Below, one piece after another: positions 1 through 6,844 of a stretch of 17,437 nt of DNA (the first letter of the stretch is position 1; each line of letters opens with the position of its first letter). A model generated the notes under the pieces. That model did no database searches and was not told the origin of the DNA. It saw nothing but the letters and a program-made list of their open reading frames with translations. Both the position numbers and the translations under genes were made by a program. The stretch spans positions 1 through 17,437 of the forward strand of contig CAZKOF010000041.1 of assembly GCA_964554335.1 (NCBI GenBank), in the 5' to 3' direction. The stretch comes from UBA3263 sp964554335 (lineage in GTDB: Bacteria > Bacteroidota > Bacteroidia > Bacteroidales > Muribaculaceae).

Positions 1-228
1 GCCACCCAACGCTTGACCTTGAATTTGATTAACATTTTTTAAGAGACACTAGTGTAAAACCATGATAATCCTCGGGCTTTATGTCGTAAAACATAGACTT
101 TGCTTACATATGGTGAACTCTTCGACTTTCAGCGGGGAGATTTCGCCGCCGGAGGTTGCACCGCCAATTCCTTTGGTAGCGAATTCGCGTTCCGCAGTTT
201 CAAGTATCAGCTTTTCCGCAGTTTTTTC
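1..228 (-). pseudogene. Decayed minus-strand coding remnant, possibly a TetR-type N-terminus
   Basis: No intact gene lies here, but three minus-strand pieces read like protein and sit head to tail in different frames. The first (228 down to 79, 49 codons, no start codon, preceded by an in-frame TAA at 231-229) contains LILETAEREFATKG, which resembles helix 1 of TetR-family regulators; the rest does not follow the family. The second (94 down to 29) starts with ATG and contains MFYDIKPEDYHGFTLVSLKK. The third (48 down to 1) contains LKNVNQIQGQALGG and runs off the window edge. Frame changes fall near A/T homopolymers at 222-227 and 35-40. The simplest reading is a frameshifted relic; homopolymer sequencing error is the alternative. 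The TetR resemblance is weak and by eye, and the ancestral protein was not recognised. Confidence 0.3.
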
Positions 229-265
229 TTAGAGGAATTATGAAATTTGAGGAATTCGCAATTTT

Positions 266-297
266 TTTGGAATATTTGATTTTTGTGGCTAAATTTG
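266..297 (+). promoter_or_regulatory. Bacteroidetes-type promoter for the SPFH-RHH-ZIP unit
   Basis: A -33-like TTTG at 266-269 and a -7-like TAAATTTG at 290-297 are separated by 20 bp, matching the TTTG / TAnnTTTG pattern used by the primary sigma factor of Bacteroidetes. Transcription would start near 303, leaving a leader of roughly 35 nt before the ATG at 338. The surrounding DNA is strongly AT-rich, so chance matches are possible. Confidence 0.55.
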
Positions 298-337
298 CAG
301 TATTGAAATAATATTATTTTAATATTACTTTTGATTT

Positions 338-1300
338 ATGGAAAACGAAAACAAGGAGTATGAATTTGCCGGTCGCAGGCTCAGCGGTTTCGCAATGTTG
401 GTTGTGCAGTTGCTGCTGCCGTTGATTGCCGTCGGGTTGGTTTTTCTTGCCGTGAACGGTGGGATTATGGTTGTTCCGATAGTGGCGGCTTGCGTGATTT
501 TTATCATTTGGTTTATTCTTTGGTGCGGTTTCTTTATCCAGCAGCCGAACCAATCGAGGGTCATGATTTTTTTCGGAGAGTATCGCGGCACGTTTCATGG
601 CACGGGATTCTTTTTCTGCAATCCGTTCATGTCGCGCAAAAAGATGTCGCTTCGCATCCGCAACATGGATATCAAGCCGATAAAGGTCAATGACAAGGTT
701 GGCAACCCGGTGCTCATCGGCATGGTGTTGGTCTGGAAGGTAAGAGATACCTACCGCGCCACTTTCGACGTTGACGCTCCCGAAGCGCCTGTGATTGCAG
801 TCGAAGAGGGCACCAAAACGACTATTAGCCAGAGCAAAATTTCGGCGCTGGAGGAGTTTGTAAGAATTCAGAGCGACGCCGCGCTGCGCGAGGTCACTGG
901 CCATTATGCCTACGACAACATCGAGGCAGACGGTGACGACATCACACTTCGCAGCGGTGGCCATGAAATCAACGAGCTGCTCGAGCGCAAAATCAACGAA
1001 CGCCTCGCAATGGCAGGCATCGAAGTCGTTGAAGCGCGCCTGAACTATCTGGCTTATGCGCCGGAGATTGCAGCGGTAATGTTGCGCCGTCAGCAGGCTT
1101 CGGCGATTATATCGGCTCGAGAAAAGATTGTTGAGGGAGCGGTTTCGATGGTCAAGATGGCTCTTGAGCAACTCGACCGCGAGGCCGTGGTCTCGCTCGA
1201 CGACGAGCGGAAAGCCGCCATGGTCAGCAATCTGTTGGTTGTGCTTTGTGCCGACGAGCCTGCCCAGCCGGTACTTAATACAGGCTCTCTCTATCAATAA
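338..1300 (+). CDS. SPFH domain (prohibitin/stomatin-like) membrane protein
   Basis: A 320-residue protein of the SPFH/band-7 group, whose members form large membrane-bound oligomers that organise membrane microdomains or protect proteases and transporters. Two hydrophobic segments lie at about residues 16-40 and 43-65. They are followed by the family entry motif IQQPNQSRVMIFFGEYRGT (67-85) and an SPFH fold to about residue 260, including the LLERKINERLAMAGIEVVEARLNYL stretch's helix-strand pattern near its end. The tail is a charged, probably helical region. The first ATG downstream of a good promoter is used. Its TAA shares a base with the ATG of the next gene (TAATG), implying translational coupling. 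The family assignment is secure; the cellular role here is unknown, and linkage to a metal transporter suggests but does not show a membrane-organisation or transport role. Confidence 0.9.
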   Translation: MENENKEYEFAGRRLSGFAMLVVQLLLPLIAVGLVFLAVNGGIMVVPIVAACVIFIIWFILWCGFFIQQPNQSRVMIFFGEYRGTFHGTGFFFCNPFMSRKKMSLRIRNMDIKPIKVNDKVGNPVLIGMVLVWKVRDTYRATFDVDAPEAPVIAVEEGTKTTISQSKISALEEFVRIQSDAALREVTGHYAYDNIEADGDDITLRSGGHEINELLERKINERLAMAGIEVVEARLNYLAYAPEIAAVMLRRQQASAIISAREKIVEGAVSMVKMALEQLDREAVVSLDDERKAAMVSNLLVVLCADEPAQPVLNTGSLYQ

Positions 1301-1491
1301 TGGTTCGCGAAACGACCAAAACGCGCAACACGGGCTTTCTGCTGCGCCTCGACCCGGAGACGATGAAACTCGTCGAGGTCTGGGCGCAGCAGGAGTTCCG
1401 CTCGGTTAACGGTCAGCTTCAATGGATAATCAACGATGCGCTAAAACGCTATAAACGCCTGCCGAGGCGCTCAAAAACGGATACCGAATGA
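1300..1491 (+). CDS. Small Arc-like ribbon-helix-helix DNA-binding protein
   Basis: A 63-residue basic protein with the Arc/CopG-type ribbon-helix-helix layout. A short beta strand, TGFLLRLDPETMKLVE (residues 10-25), is followed by a helix, a turn around FRSVNGQLQWIINDALKRY (33-51), and a second helix with a basic tail. Such proteins dimerise and bind DNA through the paired strands. Its start overlaps the stop of the SPFH gene (TAATG) and its own TGA overlaps the ATG of the ZIP gene (ATGA), so it is embedded in one operon. It could be an autoregulator of the unit, but no operator is evident. No toxin partner is adjacent, which argues against a simple toxin-antitoxin pair. Confidence 0.8.
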   Translation: MVRETTKTRNTGFLLRLDPETMKLVEVWAQQEFRSVNGQLQWIINDALKRYKRLPRRSKTDTE

Positions 1492-2270
1492 ATAATGCAC
1501 TAATCGTAGGCTTGCTATTGCCGTTTTTCGGCACGGCATTGGGAGCGGCGTGTGTCTACGCGATGCGCGATAATATGTCGCCGCTGCTCCAGAAGGCGCT
1601 GACCGGATTTGCGGCCGGCGTGATGGTCGCGGCGTCGGTCTGGTCGCTATTGATTCCGTCAATAGAGATGACGGGTGAGGAGGGTGTGGCGAGCATCCTT
1701 CCTGCCGCTGTCGGTTTTCTCGTCGGCATGCTCTTTCTGCTCTTTCTTGATGAGGTAGTGCCTCATCAACACATTGAGAGTGATTTGAGTGAGGGCCCGG
1801 CGAGCCACCTGTCGCGCACGTCGAAGCTGGTTTTTGCCGTGACGCTTCATAATATTCCCGAAGGCATGGCCGTCGGTGTTGCCCTGGCGGCAGCGATGGA
1901 ACATAATGTCTACATGCCCATAGCCGGAGCCATGGCTTTGTCGCTCGGAATTGCAATACAGAATTTCCCCGAGGGAGCCATAGTTTCCATGCCTCTTCAT
2001 GCTGCGGGCAATTCGCGGCGCAAGTCATTTTTCATCGGCGCGCTCAGCGGCATCGTGGAGCCGGTCGGCGCCGTGCTGACAATCCTGCTGGCGTCGATGG
2101 TGGTTCCGGTGTTGCCCTATTTGCTGGCGTTTGCCGCCGGGGCGATGATGTATGTCGTTGTTGAAGAGCTTATTCCTGAAACACAACATGGCCGCCATTC
2201 CAATATCGGCACACTCGGCTTTGCCGCCGGATTTCTGCTGATGATGGTTCTCGACGTTTTGCTTGGCTGA
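1488..2270 (+). CDS. ZIP family divalent metal transporter
   Basis: A 260-residue polytopic inner-membrane protein of the ZIP (ZRT/IRT-like) family, which moves zinc or other divalent metals into the cytoplasm. The two signature metal-site helices are intact: HNIPEGMAVG (residues 121-130; H121, N122, E125) and QNFPEGAIVS (158-167; N159, E162). A further helix carries EPVGA (191-195), and VVEELIPE (224-231) lies near the end. The loop between the third and fourth helices has a short His motif, HQH (93-95), as is common in the family. About eight membrane segments are visible. The GufA/ZupT-like bacterial subgroup fits best; the transported metal cannot be read from sequence. The gene is translationally coupled to the upstream ribbon-helix-helix gene by ATGA. 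It ends 11 bp from the convergent CNNM/CorC stop. Confidence 0.92.
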   Translation: MNNALIVGLLLPFFGTALGAACVYAMRDNMSPLLQKALTGFAAGVMVAASVWSLLIPSIEMTGEEGVASILPAAVGFLVGMLFLLFLDEVVPHQHIESDLSEGPASHLSRTSKLVFAVTLHNIPEGMAVGVALAAAMEHNVYMPIAGAMALSLGIAIQNFPEGAIVSMPLHAAGNSRRKSFFIGALSGIVEPVGAVLTILLASMVVPVLPYLLAFAAGAMMYVVVEELIPETQHGRHSNIGTLGFAAGFLLMMVLDVLLG

Positions 2271-2281
2271 TTTTCTCGCCG

Positions 2282-3562
2282 TTACTCTGCCTGGAGTGCC
2301 GGCAGTGGAGTGACGGTTATGAGCTCCAGCTTCGTTGCCGTTGAGCGCGAAATGTGGAAGTTATAGTTGCCCAAAACAATGTCGTCGCCGCGCGAGGGAA
2401 TGGAACCGGTTGTGTTGAGGATGTAACCGGCAAGGGTTTGATAGTCATCGCTTTCGGGAATGTCGAGGCCGAACTGTTCGCGCAGGCGGTCGACCTCGAC
2501 GCGCCCCGAGAATTCAAAGGAGCCGTCGGCGAGGCGACGGGACACGACGGTGTTGCGGTCATGTTCATCCTGAATGTCGCCGAGAATCTCTTCCATAAGG
2601 TCCTCGAGGGTCACCATTCCCGACGTGCCGCCGAATTCGTCGACCACGATGGCGACCGAGCGTTTCTCGCTCAATAGGCGGCGCATCATCTTGTTGGCCA
2701 GCAGGGACTCCGGAGCGAAGACAACTGCTTTCAGATTCTTTTTCCAGTCGGATTCGGGATTGAGGAGCTCCGAAACGTGGATATAGCCGAGAACCGTGTC
2801 GATGTCGTGTTCATAAACGATGATTTTCGAGCGACCGGATGAGGTGAAGAGCTGCGACAGTTCCTCGCGTGAGGTTGTCGAGATATTGACGGCCACGATT
2901 TCATTGCGCGGAATCATGCAGTCGCGCAGGTGAATGGTCGAGAAGTCAATGGCGTTGTGGAAAATCTTGACTTCGTTTTCAAGTTGAGGGCGCTCCTCGA
3001 CCGGGTTGTCGAGCGTGCGCTCAATGAATTCGTTGAGGTCTACGACGCTGAGCTCCGTGTCGTCGGCGCCGTTGCTATGAATGCCGACCATATGCATCAG
3101 GCAGTTCGACAACCAGGTCGTGAAGAGTGAAATCGGATATAGCAACCAGTAGAATAGCGACATCGGCAGTGCGGCGACGCGCAGCGATGCGTTCGGATTG
3201 ATGCGGAACAGGGCTTTGGGGATGAACTCTCCCGTAAAGATGATGACCACGGTGGTTATCAGCGATTGAATCAGCAGGGTCAGGAGCTCGCTGCCGTTGA
3301 CCCGGCGGGCAATGTCGGCCTCAAGCAGCTCGGAGGCGGCGATACCGTAGACAACGAGCACGATGTTGTTGCCAACGAGCAATGAGGTTATGAAGAAGTC
3401 GGGACGCGAGTAGTAGCGGTCAATTACCCGGGCCACGAGGCCTCCTTTCTGCGAGTCGAGTTCAACGCGCACTTTATCGGATGAGACGAAAGCAATCTCC
3501 GTCCCGGAGAACATTGCCGACAGTAGCAGGGATACGACGATTATAAGAATCCAGGTTGTCAT
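2282..3562 (-). CDS. CNNM/CorC (HlyC) family membrane protein
   Basis: The chosen start gives 426 residues. Order of domains: a DUF21/CNNM membrane domain (about 1-155) beginning with a hydrophobic helix and the signature SAMFSGTEIAFVSSDKVR (15-32), with GEFIPKAL at 111-118; a CBS pair (about 213-335) ending in VDEFGGTSGMVTLEDLMEE (307-325); and a CorC/HlyC C-terminal domain (about 340-420). Relatives are linked to Mg2+/Co2+ efflux or homeostasis; the Bacteroidetes gliding-associated GldE belongs to the same superfamily, but I do not assign that name. An in-frame ATG at 3685 would add 41 residues inside lptC. The start at 3562 is preferred because it gives the family N-terminus and the compact junction TGAAATG with the lptC stop. 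The gene is the last of the minus-strand operon. Confidence 0.92.
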   Translation of the reverse strand: MTTWILIIVVSLLLSAMFSGTEIAFVSSDKVRVELDSQKGGLVARVIDRYYSRPDFFITSLLVGNNIVLVVYGIAASELLEADIARRVNGSELLTLLIQSLITTVVIIFTGEFIPKALFRINPNASLRVAALPMSLFYWLLYPISLFTTWLSNCLMHMVGIHSNGADDTELSVVDLNEFIERTLDNPVEERPQLENEVKIFHNAIDFSTIHLRDCMIPRNEIVAVNISTTSREELSQLFTSSGRSKIIVYEHDIDTVLGYIHVSELLNPESDWKKNLKAVVFAPESLLANKMMRRLLSEKRSVAIVVDEFGGTSGMVTLEDLMEEILGDIQDEHDRNTVVSRRLADGSFEFSGRVEVDRLREQFGLDIPESDDYQTLAGYILNTTGSIPSRGDDIVLGNYNFHISRSTATKLELITVTPLPALQAE

Positions 3563-3563
3563 T

Positions 3564-4118
3564 TCAGCGGTTATTATTGAAGGCATCGGTCGGGAAAATG
3601 CCTGTTGGGCGGCGTATGGTGTAGGCCGTGATTTCTTCATTGGAGATGAACCCGTAGCCTTCGATGATGCGGTCTGCGCGTTCAATGTGTACGAACGAGT
3701 CGGAGTAGACTTTGCGGGTTTTCTGGTTCCAGAACATCTGTTGAGTCAGAAACTTGTCGCCGTCTATGTTGCGCATGCGCACGTTTCCGTCGAGTTTCCA
3801 GAGTTTCAGGCGCGAGAAGTAGCGGGCGGTGTCGCTGACCAGGGTTGAGGTCGTGCTCATGTTGTCGTCGAACTCTTCGAGACTGAGGCCTTCGGGAAAG
3901 AGCCAGTAGGGTTCTTTGGCCTCGTCGAACATCAGCCACGTCGGTGCAACCAGATGATAACGCGTGATTCCGGAGTCGCTGATAAAGGAGTTTACCGAGT
4001 CGGTAATCATGGTAGGCACGGTGTCTTTGTCCATCTCCATGCGCTCGGTGTTGTCTGAACTCCCGCAGCTCCAGAGCAGCAGGAGAACGACCGGAATTAT
4101 CCGCGGCAGCCGGCGCAT
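3564..4118 (-). CDS. lptC: LPS export protein LptC (lipoprotein form)
   Basis: A 184-residue envelope protein of the LptC family, the bitopic partner that passes lipopolysaccharide from the LptB2FG transporter to the periplasmic bridge. The N-terminus has a basic start, a hydrophobic run and a lipobox-like LWSCGSS with Cys18, so it is likely a lipoprotein, as is usual for Bacteroidetes LptC rather than the transmembrane anchor of Escherichia coli. The rest is beta-rich with the family pattern, including the region around KLWKLDGNVRMRNIDGDKF (residues 105-123) and a terminal strand region ending GIFPTDAF. Its ATG overlaps the preceding stop (TAATG) and its TGA is one base from the next start. 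Homology is inferred from pattern and length. Confidence 0.85.
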   Translation of the reverse strand: MRRLPRIIPVVLLLLWSCGSSDNTERMEMDKDTVPTMITDSVNSFISDSGITRYHLVAPTWLMFDEAKEPYWLFPEGLSLEEFDDNMSTTSTLVSDTARYFSRLKLWKLDGNVRMRNIDGDKFLTQQMFWNQKTRKVYSDSFVHIERADRIIEGYGFISNEEITAYTIRRPTGIFPTDAFNNNR

Positions 4119-5374
4119 TATCTGATTTTAGAGGGCACGAACCAAACCTCGTTGAGCGCGACTCCGAGGGTAACCATGAAGTAGTCTTCGCCAACGGTCG
4201 AGAGTGGCGATGAGTTGCGGTGGCGGTATTCAAAGCCGATATTTACGGCGGTGCGCACCGGAGTCGGCAGTCCGAAGCCGCAGCTGAGCGAGAACTCCTT
4301 CACGTGGTCGTTTCCTACCATTATATAGTCGCGCGAGTATGACGCGCCGACGCGGTAGGCGATGCGTTTGAAGTAGTTTCCGCGCATTGCGGGAATGAAC
4401 TCCGCGCCGACGGCTCCCTTGTAGCGGTTGGCAAATGTTTTGGCGTTATGGCCGTTGATGCCGTCGAATTTAGCGCCGCTCCAGGGCTGGTAGGTGAAAT
4501 CGGCGCCTACGGTCAGGCGGTTGTCCCACTGGTATGCAAGTCCGACACCGAGGCTCCAGGGCATGGAATATCCGTCGACGAGCTTGATGACGCCGGTGGT
4601 GTCGGGGAGTGCCGAAGACTCCGACAGATCATATTTTATGAGCGAGCCGTCACCGTGGGTTTTCTTTCCGAGGGTGTAGGTCGCGCCGACGGTCAGAGTG
4701 TGGGTGCGGGCAAAGGTAAGGCCGTATTGCACGCCGAACTGCAGGTTGTAGTCGCGGACTTTCAGTACCTGTTCGAACATTGAGATTTGTCCGCCGTCGG
4801 CCGTGGTGGTGACGTCGCTGATGAGGTTGCCGAAAAGGTAGCCGACGTTGACGCCGATGCTGAGCCCCTTGACCGGACGTGCCGCAAAGCCGAGGTATGC
4901 CTCGGAAACTCCGCCCGTGCCCTCATATGTCGCCGTGCCGTTTGCTATCTCCATGCCGAAACGGTAGCCGCGCGAGGAATAGGGGAGCAGGCCGGCGGAG
5001 GCTCCCATCCACTTGCCGATGGGGACCTGCAGGGTAACATAGTCGAGGCCGCCGAGGGTCTTGCCGAAACTGTTCATCCCCTGCTGGGAGAAGTTTACTT
5101 TGCCGACGTTGGCGCCTATGTCGAAGAGAAACGTCATGGAGTCGATTGCGGCATAGCTTGCGGGGTTCTTGACGTTGACCTGACGCTTGGAGCGCAGGGC
5201 GTAGCCGATGCCGCCCATAGAGCGCTGCGCTGCGGATATGTGGTCGTTGAGTGAGCCGTAGCCTAACATCGAGTATGGCGACGCCTGGGCGGCCTCGTCG
5301 GCGAGAGTTGTCAGGGGGAGTATAGCTAACGTAGCTATTATAGCTGATTTAGCTATGGTAGTTACTGATTTCAT
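4118..5374 (-). CDS. Outer-membrane beta-barrel protein of unknown function
   Basis: A 418-residue exported protein. Residues 1-25 form a signal peptide (MKSVTTIAKS start, hydrophobic core, cleavage likely after TLA). The mature part is a series of amphipathic strands rich in Gly, Tyr and alternating hydrophobics, with repeated patterns such as LSIGVNVGYLFGN and YRVGASYSRDYI, consistent with an OmpP1/FadL- or PorV-like barrel. It begins with PYSMLGYGSLND, a start seen in many Bacteroidetes barrel proteins. The ligand is not readable. Its ATG overlaps the coaX stop (ATGA) and its TAA overlaps the lptC start (TAATG), so it is probably made together with LPS-export machinery. The signal-peptide DNA carries a striking 9-bp periodic repeat (5323-5358). 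Confidence 0.75.
   Translation of the reverse strand: MKSVTTIAKSAIIATLAILPLTTLADEAAQASPYSMLGYGSLNDHISAAQRSMGGIGYALRSKRQVNVKNPASYAAIDSMTFLFDIGANVGKVNFSQQGMNSFGKTLGGLDYVTLQVPIGKWMGASAGLLPYSSRGYRFGMEIANGTATYEGTGGVSEAYLGFAARPVKGLSIGVNVGYLFGNLISDVTTTADGGQISMFEQVLKVRDYNLQFGVQYGLTFARTHTLTVGATYTLGKKTHGDGSLIKYDLSESSALPDTTGVIKLVDGYSMPWSLGVGLAYQWDNRLTVGADFTYQPWSGAKFDGINGHNAKTFANRYKGAVGAEFIPAMRGNYFKRIAYRVGASYSRDYIMVGNDHVKEFSLSCGFGLPTPVRTAVNIGFEYRHRNSSPLSTVGEDYFMVTLGVALNEVWFVPSKIR
5323..5358 (-). repeat. Four imperfect 9-bp units in the barrel protein's signal-peptide codons
   Basis: AGCT occurs at 5324, 5333, 5342 and 5351, exactly every 9 bp, each preceded by T. On the coding strand this puts a GCT alanine codon at every third residue (A8, A11, A14, A17) of the signal peptide. 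The flanking codons are AT-rich, including ATA. Each unit centre is self-complementary. Confidence 0.6.
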
Positions 5375-6108
5375 TGTTCATTATGGAGGATAATTTGGTT
5401 TAGTCCTTGGTTCACGAGGTGGGGCTCGATTATCCGTTCAACGCCGGCCGGGAGGAGTGAGGCGATTTCCGGGGCCCATCCGCCTGAAATTACAATGCGG
5501 CGCGAGCGTCCGCTGTCGCTATAGTAGAGCAGTTCGGCAACGACTCCGCGCATTGCGCCGCAGCGCAGGGCCTCGACCGTTGTTTGGCCTATGCCGGGAA
5601 TGAAGTCGGCGTGGCCGCTGACAAGCGGCAGGCGTGCCGTGTAGTGGTTCAGCGCGCGCAGGCGCATGCCGGGGCCGGGCGAGATGTTGCCGCCGAGGTA
5701 TTCGCCTGCGGCGGAAACAACGTCGAAAGTGCAGGCCGTGCCGATGTCTGCAACGAGAAGATTCTCGCCCGGCAGCAGGGCGGCGGCGCCGACTGCGGCG
5801 GCAAGACGGTCGGCTCCGAGGGTTTCGGGTGAGCCGTAGAGGTTGCGGAGCGGCACAGGAGTTTCATGTGTGAGTTCCATCTTCACGGGCGCTGAAATTG
5901 CATCCATGAGGTGCGAGAGGTCGCGCCCGTCGGCAACCGAACAGCCGATGACTGCGCGTATATTAAAATCGTCGAGCAGCGCGTGGATGTCGCTATGGGG
6001 CCGTAGCACGGCACATGCGGTTTCTCGTCCCGTCAAGCGGTCGAAGACCACCATTTTGGTTGAGCTATTGCCCTGGTCGAGAGTAACGTTTACCTCCGTC
6101 GGGTTCAT
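5371..6108 (-). CDS. coaX: Type III pantothenate kinase
   Basis: A 245-residue cytoplasmic ASKHA-fold kinase that phosphorylates pantothenate in the first committed step of coenzyme A synthesis. The type III form is typically insensitive to CoA feedback and needs a monovalent cation. Visible motifs: the phosphate loop DQGNSSTK (11-18; the usual D-x-G-N-S/T), the catalytic-aspartate segment LGADRLAAAVGA (98-109, with D100), ADIGTACTFDVV (120-131), GGNISPGPGMRLRAL (139-153) and the late VISGGWAPE (206-214). Length matches the family. The ATG is in an ATGA overlap with the preceding membrane-protein stop, and its TGA overlaps the barrel-protein start. No key residue is missing. Confidence 0.93.
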   Translation of the reverse strand: MNPTEVNVTLDQGNSSTKMVVFDRLTGRETACAVLRPHSDIHALLDDFNIRAVIGCSVADGRDLSHLMDAISAPVKMELTHETPVPLRNLYGSPETLGADRLAAAVGAAALLPGENLLVADIGTACTFDVVSAAGEYLGGNISPGPGMRLRALNHYTARLPLVSGHADFIPGIGQTTVEALRCGAMRGVVAELLYYSDSGRSRRIVISGGWAPEIASLLPAGVERIIEPHLVNQGLNQIILHNEQ

Positions 6109-6470
6109 TTGGTCTGTTTGCGCAGTGTCAGCGAGAGGGCAATGGAACAGTAAATCTGGATTGCGGCGCCGGCAAGGGTGAATGCCAGCCAGTCGCGGGC
6201 AACCGAACGGTTATAGAACGCGAAGAACGCCGCTACGCAGAAGAGCAACGCGCTCCACGATTCGAGGCGGAGCAGGCGTTTGATGCGAACCGGGGTTCCG
6301 GCCGGCGGGGCTGCCTGAAAAAGGCGTGCGAGCAGGGTCAGAACCGAGCCGACGGCATAAACATAGCGGAAAGTGTCGCCGGCAAAGTTGCCGGAAAGGA
6401 TGGGCATCAGCACTCCGGCGGCCACCATCAGAAGGCCGATAACCAGGAGTGCGGGAGAAAATTTATTCAT
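6105..6470 (-). CDS. Small four-helix membrane protein of unknown function
   Basis: A 121-residue hydrophobic protein with about four membrane segments (roughly residues 6-25, 34-50, 70-87 and 92-114) and a short basic tail, LRKQTK. A basic loop (VRIKRLLRLES, 61-71) between segments 2 and 3 suggests that loop is cytoplasmic. I do not recognise a family. It lies 20 bp after the FtsB/DivIC-like gene and overlaps coaX by ATGA, so it is part of the same unit and probably a real, conserved envelope gene. Nothing in the sequence gives a function. Confidence 0.75.
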   Translation of the reverse strand: MNKFSPALLVIGLLMVAAGVLMPILSGNFAGDTFRYVYAVGSVLTLLARLFQAAPPAGTPVRIKRLLRLESWSALLFCVAAFFAFYNRSVARDWLAFTLAGAAIQIYCSIALSLTLRKQTK

Positions 6471-6490
6471 TATTCCGGTCTGAGGAGAGG

Positions 6491-6772
6491 TTAGTCAACA
6501 ATATAGACGTCTTCGCTCGGGCGCTGCATGTGGTAGTTCTCGCGCACAATGCGCTCGAGCTCGGCGGGGTCGCTGTCGAGGCGGCGGTTGAGCTCGTTAT
6601 AGTAGCGCAGGGTATCTTCATACTCGGCAATGCGGGCCTCGAGCGCACGCTTTTCCGAGTCGTAGTCATAGCTCTTGATAACGGAGTTCTCGTTGAAGAA
6701 GAGCACGAAGACCACGAATGCCACTACGGCGATGAGCGGGACTGAAACGTATCTTTTAAGCCATTTTATCAT
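6491..6772 (-). CDS. FtsB/DivIC-type septum formation initiator protein
   Basis: A 93-residue bitopic protein with a short cytoplasmic basic start, one membrane helix (about residues 10-27) and a periplasmic coiled coil (about 36-68). It ends with the family signature around DPAELERIVRENYHMQRPSE (68-87) and an acidic VYIVD terminus. Members (FtsB in Gram-negatives, DivIC in Firmicutes) pair with FtsL and FtsQ/DivIB to activate septal peptidoglycan synthesis. The size and layout are typical. It is the first gene of the leftward operon, with a -7-like element just upstream. Confidence 0.9.
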   Translation of the reverse strand: MIKWLKRYVSVPLIAVVAFVVFVLFFNENSVIKSYDYDSEKRALEARIAEYEDTLRYYNELNRRLDSDPAELERIVRENYHMQRPSEDVYIVD

Positions 6773-6794
6773 TATAGGAGTAGCTTTAACCCCG

Positions 6795-6802
6795 CAAATT
6801 TA
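6795..6802 (-). promoter_or_regulatory. Candidate -7 element for the ftsB-to-CNNM operon
   Basis: Minus-strand TAAATTTG, followed by CGGGG, lies 22 bp before the ATG at 6772. It matches the Bacteroidetes -7 consensus and is identical to the elements at the other unit starts. No TTTG is visible at the expected -33 position, so the match is partial. The 72-bp gap 6773-6844 otherwise holds nothing recognisable. Confidence 0.4.
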
Positions 6803-6844
6803 CAAAATAATAAGGAATATGTCGGCAGATTTAGTAAATTTTAG

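Noticed and set aside
1..42. Possible C-terminus of a plus-strand gene (frame 1, ending TAA at 40-42)
   Set aside because: Fourteen codons with no recognisable pattern; frame 3 is equally open to 32, and the minus strand reads better.
822..1158. CRISPR array, tRNA or mobile element anywhere in the window
   Set aside because: Both strands were read for regular repeats, cloverleaf-like segments, terminal inverted repeats and transposase or integrase motifs; none was seen, including in this representative coding stretch.
314..1297. 327-codon minus-strand open frame opposite the SPFH gene
   Set aside because: It mirrors the whole SPFH gene, has no recognisable protein pattern and is His/Asn/Arg-rich as expected of an antisense frame in GC-biased codons.
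1300..1491. Antitoxin half of a toxin-antitoxin pair
   Set aside because: The ribbon-helix-helix fold fits antitoxins, but both neighbours are membrane proteins of known families and no toxin-like gene is present.
3563..3685. Upstream ATG extending the CNNM protein by 41 residues
   Set aside because: The extension is entirely inside lptC, lacks membrane-protein character and would displace the family N-terminus; the ATG at 3562 gives the expected start.
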